In this document: in pieces, positions 57,033-64,000 of the stretch
Layout: every line of letters starts with the position of its first letter
Position numbering within the stretch: position 1 is the stretch's first letter
NCBI RefSeq assembly: GCF_003611275.1
Contig: NZ_CP020694.1
Location: forward strand, 682,001 to 746,000
Source: Sulfitobacter sp. D7
GTDB lineage: Bacteria > Pseudomonadota > Alphaproteobacteria > Rhodobacterales > Rhodobacteraceae
Length of the DNA: 64,000 bases
Reading direction: 5' to 3'
The notes under the pieces: generated by a model
What the model was told of the DNA's origin: nothing
The model's input: only the letters and a program-made list of their open reading frames with translations
Database searches by the model: none
Made by a program: the position numbers and the translations under genes

Positions 57033-58736
57033 TCAGGCGGCGTGTTGATCCCCGACCTCAGCATTCTGCGCGTTGATCATGCCCTGAGATGCCCAAGGTA
57101 GCAACAGGGGGATGCGATTGACGGGATGATCCTGGATGCGTTCGAGCACCCAAGCGAGCCAGGCTTCGGGATTGACGTTGTTCATCTTTGCGGTCTCGAT
57201 GAGAGTATAGGCGATTGCTGCGGATTTGCCGCCTGCCTCTGACCCCATGAAGAGGTAGTTCTTTCTTCCAACGGCCACAGGACGCACTGCCCGCTCGGCT
57301 GTGTTATTGTCGATTTCCAAGAAGCCGTTGTCGAGATAAGGCCGTGCCTTTGGCAGGCGCGCGAGGGCATATCGGATGGCCTTAGCCAGTGGCGTCTTGC
57401 CGGAGATTTTACCCAACTGCTCCTTGAGCCAGATCTCCAGATCATCAAAGATGGGCTTGGCGAGTTCCTGACGCAGGGCCACGCGCTCATGGGGTGGTAG
57501 GAACCGTGCCTGTGTTTCAACGTCATAGAGCTTTCGAATGCGCAAGACCGCTTCGCCCGCCACAGGCAGCTTCAGGCTTTCATACAGGGCATAAAACTCC
57601 CGTCGCACATGGGCCATACAGGCCATCTCCTTGATGCGCCCCGTGCGGTAGGCATCGTTATAGCCTGCATAGGCGTCCGCATGGGCGTAGCCCGTGTAGG
57701 ATTTGAGATGTTCGCTCGGGTGTTCCGCACCTCGGTTGGTGGAGAACTGATACCACACGGCGGGTGGCGCGGCCCCGGACCAGGCGCTCTCATCTCGGGC
57801 ATAGACCCATAGCCGTGCGGTTTTGCTCTTGTTTTTGCCACGCCCTTTGCCCTTCTGGAGCAGCTTGACCGTGGTATCATCCATGAAGATGGCTTGTGCC
57901 TCAAACACATGGTCACGGATGGCATCTGCCACGCGTTCAAGCAGCTTGGTGCATTTGCCCACCCAGAGGGCCATGAGCGATCCGCTCAGGTCGATGCCTT
58001 CGTTCTCAAACATCTGGCTTTGGCGATAGAGCGGCAGGTGATAGCCGTATTTGCAGCACAGGATATGCGCCATCAGCGCGGGACCCACAAAGCTCTTGGG
58101 GATGGGGCGGCTTGGCATCTCCGCCTGAACCACCTTGTCACAGCAGCTACAGGCCAAACGCGGGCGGTTGATCTGATTGACGATGTAATGGCCTGGAACA
58201 TATTCCAACTCTTCCAGAACATCTGTTCCCAGCTCCCTGAAGCGGCCACCACAGTCTTCACAGGTCTCACCGGGGGTGATGGTCTTCTTGACCCGCTTAA
58301 GCCCCTTTGGGAAAGGCTTGCGTTTGCGCGGGGTGCGCGGCGGCTTTGGGACGTCTGCCTCGGAAGACGTCTGGCCCTCACCATCACCTTCAGTCTCTGC
58401 GGCTTGCTCGATCTCCAACTCTTCGAGGATCAGTTCCAGCGCCAGTTGCGCGCTGCTTTCCGACTTTGACCCAAAGCGGTGCTTTTTGTGACCATGCAAT
58501 TGCAAGCGCAGATCAGCAATGAGGGTATCTCGGCTCTGGATGGCCCGCGCATGGGCGGTGCGCTCGGCAGCAAGGGCGGCTTCCATCTCATCCTTGAGGC
58601 GTTTTTGGGCGGAGGCATGGCTCAACGATTGGCCCAACAACTCCGCATCCTTACGGGCCAGTTCCGCCGCTTGTGCGGCTACAAAGGCCTGCACGTCAGG
58701 TGGCAGATCAGCCAGATTTGGAGGGGTCTTACGCAT
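57033..58736 (-). CDS. tnpC: IS66 transposase TnpC
   Basis: A 567-residue DDE-type transposase from ATG 58736 ([13 protein letters not shown]); a TTG at 58751 is an alternative. Zinc-finger-like cysteines ([15 protein letters not shown]), [10 protein letters not shown] with the first acidic residues, the late [11 protein letters not shown] block and the C-terminal [13 protein letters not shown] are all IS66 hallmarks. Intact. Confidence 0.96.
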   Translation of the reverse strand: MRKTPPNLADLPPDVQAFVAAQAAELARKDAELLGQSLSHASAQKRLKDEMEAALAAERTAHARAIQSRDTLIADLRLQLHGHKKHRFGSKSESSAQLALELILEELEIEQAAETEGDGEGQTSSEADVPKPPRTPRKRKPFPKGLKRVKKTITPGETCEDCGGRFRELGTDVLEELEYVPGHYIVNQINRPRLACSCCDKVVQAEMPSRPIPKSFVGPALMAHILCCKYGYHLPLYRQSQMFENEGIDLSGSLMALWVGKCTKLLERVADAIRDHVFEAQAIFMDDTTVKLLQKGKGRGKNKSKTARLWVYARDESAWSGAAPPAVWYQFSTNRGAEHPSEHLKSYTGYAHADAYAGYNDAYRTGRIKEMACMAHVRREFYALYESLKLPVAGEAVLRIRKLYDVETQARFLPPHERVALRQELAKPIFDDLEIWLKEQLGKISGKTPLAKAIRYALARLPKARPYLDNGFLEIDNNTAERAVRPVAVGRKNYLFMGSEAGGKSAAIAYTLIETAKMNNVNPEAWLAWVLERIQDHPVNRIPLLLPWASQGMINAQNAEVGDQHAA

Positions 58737-58805
58737 GCCATTCCATAGCAAAATCGGACATCAGGGGGAATCCCAAAACAGCAAGAAAGCCCATAAAACA
58801 TTGCC

Positions 58806-59153
58806 TCAGCCCACCATCGCGGGCCGCCATGTCTTCTGCGGCATGCGCCAGTCTATGCCTTCCATCAGCATGGCCAACTGCGCGCGGCTCAGGTTGATTT
58901 TACCCTCGCTGGCCGTGGGCCAGACAAACCGACCCCGCTCCAAGCGCTTGGTGAACAAGCATGCACCCTGACCGTCCCACCAGATCATCTTGATCTGATC
59001 ACCTCGCCGTCCCCGGAACAAAAACAGATGGCCGGAATAGGGATCGCCCGCCAGAACCTGCGCGGTCTGTGCCGCCAGACCGTTGAACCCACGCCGCATG
59101 TCCGTCACACCCGCCGCCAGCCAGATCTTCGCATCCGCCAGAACAGGGATCAT
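58806..59153 (-). CDS. tnpB: IS66 accessory protein TnpB
   Basis: A 115-residue IS66 Orf2 protein: [35 protein letters not shown] and [14 protein letters not shown] are characteristic. It overlaps tnpA by four bases. The protein is required for transposition of the element. Confidence 0.96.
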   Translation of the reverse strand: MIPVLADAKIWLAAGVTDMRRGFNGLAAQTAQVLAGDPYSGHLFLFRGRRGDQIKMIWWDGQGACLFTKRLERGRFVWPTASEGKINLSRAQLAMLMEGIDWRMPQKTWRPAMVG

Positions 59154-59515
59154 GCCGCCAGCCCCCGCGCCAGTTCCAGCACAAAGCCAGCATCAACCCC
59201 GTCGCTAACGCTCAGCTTGCGCCCATTCTCCAGCGTGATCTCTATCCGGGAGCTGGCTGTAGGCCGCGCTTCCGGCAGCATCGGTACTGCATCGTGATCG
59301 CCGCCTGAAATCTCAACAGGCATGAACCCGGCATCATCAGACCCATCGGGTTGAAACCTGTCATCGCTGCGCCACGAATAAATCCGGCTTGTCGGCACGC
59401 CATGACGGCGAGAAACCATCGGCACACTGACACCATCGGCTTGGCTCTCTGCCACCAACCGCCGCTTGAACTCATCCGAGTATTTGGAACCCCGCCCAAC
59501 CCGCCGTTTACTCAT
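59150..59515 (-). CDS. tnpA: IS66 accessory protein TnpA
   Basis: A 121-residue protein with a helix-turn-helix of the IS3/IS66 Orf1 kind ([28 protein letters not shown]). First gene of the tnpABC operon, 97 bases from the right inverted repeat. Confidence 0.93.
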   Translation of the reverse strand: MSKRRVGRGSKYSDEFKRRLVAESQADGVSVPMVSRRHGVPTSRIYSWRSDDRFQPDGSDDAGFMPVEISGGDHDAVPMLPEARPTASSRIEITLENGRKLSVSDGVDAGFVLELARGLAA

Positions 59516-59588
59516 CTCAAAACCCTCATATTGCGCCAGTCAAATCGCCAGCCTCGCGCAATAATCGCACCTCAAATCAGCCCAAAAT

Positions 59589-59612
59589 AGAGGGGGTTCC
59601 CTTGATGCTTAC
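59589..59612 (-). repeat. IS66 right inverted repeat
   Basis: Read on the minus strand it begins GTAAGCATCA and matches the left end at 22 of 24 positions. Confidence 0.92.
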
Positions 59613-59620
59613 GAGACTAC
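59613..59620. repeat. Target-site duplication, right copy (GAGACTAC)
   Basis: Identical to 56600-56607 and directly after the right inverted repeat. Confidence 0.92.
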
Positions 59621-59824
59621 TGCAGGTCAGTTCTTGAATGCGCAGATCACGTGATCGTGGAAATCCTCTTTCGCTCAGAACAGGCCACTGGTGTTAGGGC
59701 CGATCTCTGGTTGAATGAAACCTCAGCGGAAGCACTTGCCCGCCGGGACTTCATCCATTCGCGTGTCGACGCAAAGATGAAGCCGCTTGTCGCGGCGCGC
59801 GCCATTCATCGGCCACGCTATTGA

Positions 59825-60285
59825 TCTGAACACCCCCTCGGGTCGGTTTGATCATGGGTTCTTAGCCGTGATCAGACCCAACCCCCTGCGATTGAACAGC
59901 ATATCCCCTCAGAGACCATCATTGTGATCGTCGTTTGGTTCTCTTGGCGGATGCTTGAACAAGACAGATGGGCAGAACGCATCTCATGCCTAAAAGGGCC
60001 TCACAGGTTCGACCAAGAAAACTCTTAGACTGATCTGGCAGTCGTTTCATGAAGTCCGGGGGAAACCCTTAGAGCCGGTGGGATGCATCTTGCAGCGGCA
60101 TGACCTTTCTGCGCTACACTACCGCTCGAAGATGGAAAACTCTGTGGTGGTTGAGTTGGGTCAGCCCCCAACTGAGATGCGTTCATGGCTATATCCCTAA
60201 ATTAGTCATGAACAACCTTTTCCCTGCACTTAACACTCTACGATCTTTGAGCAAATTGACGATATTGAGCATGGGGCATGATCCA
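59825..60285. other. Intergenic region upstream of the serine recombinase
   Basis: No gene is supported. It holds an imperfect inverted repeat (GGTTTGATCA at 59845-59854, TGATCAGACC at 59869-59878) that may be a terminator or a recombinase site. Upstream in-frame codons extend the recombinase frame to 60100, but those residues look non-coding. Confidence 0.45.
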
Positions 60286-61527
60286 ATGTCAGAGCAGACT
60301 AACATGATGAAGAAAAGACGGGTTATCGGCTACGTTCGCGTCTCTACGAGAGAACAGGAGCAGAAGGGCATCAGCCTGGACGCTCAGTCGGCTCTGCTTC
60401 GAGATTATGCACATGAGAAGAGCATGGACCTGCTCGGAATATGCGAGGACGCCCAGTCTGCTTACGACCAGCACTCCTCAAAGCGTCCCGGCCTTCGAGA
60501 GGTCTTGTCGCGGGCCGCATCCGAAGGATTGCCCATACTGGTTGTGAGCGTTGACCGTTTGTCACGCAGCTTAAAGGATTTGAGCTTACCAGAGTTCTCG
60601 GATGTCGAAATCATCTCGGTCAAGGAGGGGAAAGTTGGCCCCCGGAAGTTGAGGAAGTTGGTCAAGGCTGCAGAAGCCGCAAGCGCTAATGCTGCAAAGC
60701 TCTCTAAGGAGATGGTCAGAAGCAGTATTAAGAAAGGGCGTAAGCCCGGCAACAAGACGAACCTCAAGGAGGCGCAAAGAAGCGGTGCAATCAACAACAT
60801 GCTTCGCAGCCAGCGCAAGGTGCAGGAGCTTGCCGACTTCATCGGGAAAAATCCGTCGATGACTGCGCTTTCGTGGTCGGGCAGGGTAGAGGCACTGAAC
60901 TCTTCCGGAAATTTCAATCTGGTCAGCGAGGTGCACGGTGAAAAGCAGCCATGGACGATCCAATCTTTGCGCAAGCCGTTTAAAGCAGCCTTGGCAGAGA
61001 TCCAGATGCATGAAGACATGGACCGCGAGGATGCCGCTGCAGCCGTCACCGGCTCCGACGATGAAATGAATGCCTCGTTGCCCGACCATGCTGCTGACAG
61101 AGGCGCAGAGGCCTCAAAGGGCGTCTCTGATGCGAGGGTGGCCGCTCCGGTAGGTGGTGCCTCTCAGGCGCACGCGTGTCCCTCGGGCATTCCTGAGGGG
61201 TTTACCCCGTCCGAAGCTGAAGGTGCTGCTAAGTCTATCCCAAGCCCGCCGGCGTTGCCTCAATATTCGGGCAACAGTCGCTTGAACCCAGACGATTATC
61301 CTCTCCCCCTTAGGCGACGTCCCTTAAACGCGACGGAGATAGCTTTGTTGCGCAAGATTATGTCGTCGCGCGATTTGTCGGAAAGCAATGTCATGGATGA
61401 GCTTGGCAAACCTCGACTTGACCCCTCGCTTTGGCAGTCTCGAAGAAATGGCACAACGGTGTCACCTGATATGTTGGGCCGTCTGCTGAAATGGTTCGGT
61501 GAGAACCGCAAAGTTTGGAGGTCGTGA
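60286..61527 (+). CDS. Serine recombinase (resolvase domain) with atypical C-terminus
   Basis: About 413 residues from ATG 60286 (also possible 60271 or 60304). The N-terminal ~150 residues form a resolvase catalytic domain: YVRVSTREQ with Ser20 and VSVDRLSRSL with arginines. The rest has a helical, charged segment (LRKLVKAAEAASANAAKL), a KKGRKPGNK stretch, a low-complexity proline/alanine region (~270-340) and a separate helical tail. It lacks the zinc-ribbon of large serine integrases. It converges on hsdR with a 43-base gap. Confidence 0.8.
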   Translation: MSEQTNMMKKRRVIGYVRVSTREQEQKGISLDAQSALLRDYAHEKSMDLLGICEDAQSAYDQHSSKRPGLREVLSRAASEGLPILVVSVDRLSRSLKDLSLPEFSDVEIISVKEGKVGPRKLRKLVKAAEAASANAAKLSKEMVRSSIKKGRKPGNKTNLKEAQRSGAINNMLRSQRKVQELADFIGKNPSMTALSWSGRVEALNSSGNFNLVSEVHGEKQPWTIQSLRKPFKAALAEIQMHEDMDREDAAAAVTGSDDEMNASLPDHAADRGAEASKGVSDARVAAPVGGASQAHACPSGIPEGFTPSEAEGAAKSIPSPPALPQYSGNSRLNPDDYPLPLRRRPLNATEIALLRKIMSSRDLSESNVMDELGKPRLDPSLWQSRRNGTTVSPDMLGRLLKWFGENRKVWRS

Positions 61528-61570
61528 GCCGTATGAGGTCACGCTCAAACGCCATGGGCGCAAACCTCGG

Positions 61571-64000
61571 TCAAGCCGCGACAGCATCATTCAGCGTCCG
61601 GACGATCCTAATGATCTCCTGGGTCTGAACCCGGTCAAACACGCCGGCGATGCCCATATCGTCAATGTCCGTGTAGGGGCTCTCGTAGAAGACTTGTGGC
61701 TCTACAAAACCACTCTCGGTCAGACTGTCTATGACCAAATCCAAGAACTCTGTTTGGTCGGCGGTGAGGTCATGCCGCGCGACAAATGCGCTGAAGGCAT
61801 CCTTAGCGGCGCCGCGGTCCAGACCGGTTAATGACCGCAGAAAACGGCCCAAGCCACCGTCCTCTGCAAGGCCGTTAAGAGATGTTTCGTCTGCAACACC
61901 ATTCTCAACAAGGAAGCGCTCTAGCTCGGACAGATCCTGTTTGGTCAGTGCCTCGCCTCGTTTTACTTTCATCAGGGTGATGTGATCACGCTGCTGCTCT
62001 AGGAAGCGACGCACCTTCATCTTGAACTTCGCCTTGTCGACGCCGCTGCCGATGTCGGGCATATCGAGAACCCCACCTGTTCCGATCTCATCGGTGAAGT
62101 TGGTTATAATGTCTTTGCGTTTCTTCGGCTCGATCAGCTCTGCGAGCCCACGCAGCCTGCGCCGCACAGCGTCGAGCATTTCCACTGTGATGTCTTCCCA
62201 GAAGGTTTCGGTCTGTATCTCAAGGATCAACTCCAGCTCGTGTGCGACCATCGGGACGTTTGCAAGCGCCTCCAGGTTGGACGCAAATTGCTCAATCCGT
62301 TTCTGCAGTTTAGCGAAACCCGCCGCCTTTTTGAGCAGCTGCAGCTGGGCATTGAAGATCAAGAGATCAAATTGCTTTGCCGGCAGTGAGCCATCGTCAT
62401 GCGCGGAGGGCAGGCCCGCCACGTCATCGATGAGCGCCAAGCGCGCATCAAGGTCCAAATTTTCCCATTCCTCCGGGTTTTGAAACCGCTCCACATTGCG
62501 CCGCTTGGCACGCACAATGAAGTTCTCTATCGGCATGGCGGTGACTTCTTCAAACAGCCGCCTCTTGGTGTCCACGATAAGGCTTTCGTGGGATGTTTCC
62601 GCGCCGGACAGCGCATCGATCAGCTCGACCCGAGTTACGAAGAGCCGCTGGCCAATCGGAAGAGCGCCAGCGCCGTCAGGCTTATTGGGGTTTTCTTTGA
62701 AGAACTCTAGGTTTTGACAGAAATCAAAGATGACAAACTCTGACTTGTCCTCGCCCGGCCCAAACAGATCGGGTGCCAATCGCGTGCCGCGCCCCACCAT
62801 TTGCCAGAACTTCGTCTTCGATCTGACAATCTTAAAGAAAACCAGATTGACCACCTCCGGCACATCGATGCCCGTATCGAGCATGTCAACTGATACAGCT
62901 ATGTGAGGGGTCTTTTCTGCTTCGGAAAAGTCGTCGATCAAGGATTGCGCGTAAGTGACACTGTAGTCGATCAGCTGTGCGAACTGGCCTTTATAGTGCG
63001 GGTAGTTGATGTTGAACCGGTCGACAATGAACCGCGCATGTTTGCTGCTTTTCGCAAAGATGATCGTCTTGCCCAACCGATCACCCCCAGCCACTTTAAT
63101 CCCGTTCCGCATCAGGTGCTCGAGCACTTTGTCGACGGTGTCGATGTTGAACAGCCACTTGTTCAGCTCGGCGCTCTCTACCCGGTCAGGGACGGTCCCC
63201 TCCTCATCCCACTCGATCGCGTCCCATTCTTCCTTCTCATCATCGGTGAGCTGGTCATAATCGATCCCCTCGCGTTGAAACTTCAATGGGACCGAGATCG
63301 TCTTGGGCGGCACCAGGTAGCCATCACTGACCGCGTCATCAAGGTCATAGGAGTCTGTGGGCACACCCTTTTCGAGATCAAAAAGTGAATAGGTGTCTTT
63401 GTCGATCTCGTCGCGGGGCGTTGCTGTCAGCCCGACCAACAGGCAGTCAAAATACTCAAAGATCGCGCGATATTTGCGATAAACTGAGCGGTGCGCCTCA
63501 TCGATCACGATCATGTCGAAATGGCCCGGTCCGAACCGCTTTTCGCCGCCGTTCATCTGCTCGATCAGGCCCATCATCGTCGGATAGGTGGACAAACATA
63601 CGCGGGCGCCGGAATGGTCATTTTTCTTTGGGTCGTGCCGCTCGATCAGGTTGGCGCTTGGTGTGGCGCCCATATGCGCCTTGAACGCGCCATGCGCTTG
63701 TTTGACCAGCGCGATGCGGTCCGCGAGGAACAGCACGCGTTTGACACGGTTGGCGCGCATCAGCTGATCGACCAAGGCAATCACCGTGCGCGTCTTGCCG
63801 CTGCCCGTTGCCATGACCAAAAGGGCTTTACGTTGGGCATGATTCTCAAATGCCTCGCCCACGCGGCGGATCGCGCGTTGCTGGTAGAAGCGGCCCGCAA
63901 TCTCCTCGTCGAGCGGCACATCCCGCAGCTTTTTCAGATTGGCCCGCCGCTGGTGAAGCAGTTGCAGTTCATCTTTTTTAAGAAAGCCAGAGATACGACG
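61571..64000 (-). CDS. hsdR: Type I restriction endonuclease subunit HsdR, C-terminal part (partial)
   Basis: The frame is open to the right edge of the window (codon 63998-64000), so the 5' end, including the nuclease domain, is outside. About 809 residues are present. The superfamily 2 helicase core shows QQRAI, Walker A MATGSGKT, IVIDEAHRS, LTATPRDE, and the late GRGTRL, followed by an HsdR-type C-terminal region. An internal GTG at 63919 is not the true start. It should cut DNA as part of a type I restriction complex; hsdM and hsdS are not in view. Confidence 0.9.
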   Translation of the reverse strand, partial: RRISGFLKKDELQLLHQRRANLKKLRDVPLDEEIAGRFYQQRAIRRVGEAFENHAQRKALLVMATGSGKTRTVIALVDQLMRANRVKRVLFLADRIALVKQAHGAFKAHMGATPSANLIERHDPKKNDHSGARVCLSTYPTMMGLIEQMNGGEKRFGPGHFDMIVIDEAHRSVYRKYRAIFEYFDCLLVGLTATPRDEIDKDTYSLFDLEKGVPTDSYDLDDAVSDGYLVPPKTISVPLKFQREGIDYDQLTDDEKEEWDAIEWDEEGTVPDRVESAELNKWLFNIDTVDKVLEHLMRNGIKVAGGDRLGKTIIFAKSSKHARFIVDRFNINYPHYKGQFAQLIDYSVTYAQSLIDDFSEAEKTPHIAVSVDMLDTGIDVPEVVNLVFFKIVRSKTKFWQMVGRGTRLAPDLFGPGEDKSEFVIFDFCQNLEFFKENPNKPDGAGALPIGQRLFVTRVELIDALSGAETSHESLIVDTKRRLFEEVTAMPIENFIVRAKRRNVERFQNPEEWENLDLDARLALIDDVAGLPSAHDDGSLPAKQFDLLIFNAQLQLLKKAAGFAKLQKRIEQFASNLEALANVPMVAHELELILEIQTETFWEDITVEMLDAVRRRLRGLAELIEPKKRKDIITNFTDEIGTGGVLDMPDIGSGVDKAKFKMKVRRFLEQQRDHITLMKVKRGEALTKQDLSELERFLVENGVADETSLNGLAEDGGLGRFLRSLTGLDRGAAKDAFSAFVARHDLTADQTEFLDLVIDSLTESGFVEPQVFYESPYTDIDDMGIAGVFDRVQTQEIIRIVRTLNDAVAA

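Larger units (their letters stand above)
56608..59612 (-). mobile_element. IS66-family element with a gdx/sugE passenger gene
   Basis: A 3005-base element with imperfect 24-base inverted repeats beginning GTAAGCATC (22 of 24 match), flanked by the 8-base duplication GAGACTAC. It carries tnpA, tnpB and tnpC in order on the minus strand and, between tnpC and the left end, a small multidrug resistance gene. All frames are intact, so it may be active. Confidence 0.93.
56440..59824 (+). pseudogene. Small unknown gene split by the IS66 element
   Basis: The frame starting at ATG 56440 is open up to the IS66 left end. When 56608-59620 (element plus one target copy) is removed, codon 56605-56607 joins codon 59621-59623 in frame and continues to a TGA at 59822-59824, giving a 123-residue product. 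The two halves read as one helical protein (TETIFAITYMQFTGLSKRAA upstream, LFRSEQATGVRADLWLNE downstream). No family is recognised. The element thus broke a gene, recently enough that both halves are still open. Confidence 0.75.

Noticed and set aside
47710..64000. CRISPR array
   Set aside because: No series of regularly spaced repeats with unique spacers is present; the only tandem repeats (50661-50736) have no spacers of constant length.

Overview
The window looks like a chromosomal segment of a marine alphaproteobacterium of the Rhodobacterales, most likely a roseobacter-group genus such as Sulfitobacter. The basis is high GC with strong G/C in third codon positions, a TRAP transporter operon, a neighbourhood holding murA, a DUF2948 gene, hisD, a UPF0262 gene and a low-molecular-weight phosphatase gene, and the general protein character. 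The genus is an inference; no rRNA gene is present.

Bases 1-12,500 hold a partial polyol dehydrogenase, an arsenate-resistance operon (arsR-arsC fusion, gapdh, arsJ, minus strand), a LuxR solo, an SDR oxidoreductase and three sensor kinases of different architecture (7TM, MHYT, PAS/HisKA_2) with one receiver protein. tRNA-Arg(TCT), a Cu/Zn superoxide dismutase and tRNA-Thr(GGT) follow. Bases 12,500-19,700 are core genome: murA, hisD, lepA and small conserved genes, ending at a strong hairpin that spans the lepA stop codon. A 240-aa AT-richer AbiU2-like gene sits just after it.

Bases 20,700-35,450 are catabolic. PhnA-like, BKACE and Tat-exported metallo-hydrolase genes precede one long co-directional operon: TRAP transporter, IclR regulator, FadJ-like fusion, thiolase, paired acyl-CoA dehydrogenases, thioesterase, enoyl-CoA hydratase and acyl-CoA ligase. 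Its gene content matches a Pim-type (dicarboxylate) beta-oxidation operon. Opposite it lie rpe and a 1068-residue fusion of a corrinoid/iron-sulfur reductive dehalogenase with a flavin and [2Fe-2S] reductase. A NitT/TauT-type ABC transporter with an embedded cation/proton antiporter diverges from the dehalogenase. A class IV aminotransferase and a copper-related cluster (PepSY membrane protein, PCu(A)C chaperone, two small DUF2946-like proteins) close the ordinary chromosome.

From about 47,900 to the end the window is an accessory island. It starts with a tyrosine integrase and contains an XRE regulator with a coupled small gene, a remnant of IS21-like terminal repeats, a two-gene cassette (OLD-family ATPase/TOPRIM nuclease translationally coupled to a restriction-endonuclease/nSTAND3 NTPase), an IS66-family element with a Gdx/SugE guanidinium exporter as passenger, a small gene split by that element, an unusual serine recombinase, and the 3' part of a type I restriction hsdR gene running off the right edge. 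The OLD plus nuclease-nSTAND3 pair is the best candidate for an undescribed defence system. The self-sufficient dehalogenase is the most interesting metabolic gene.
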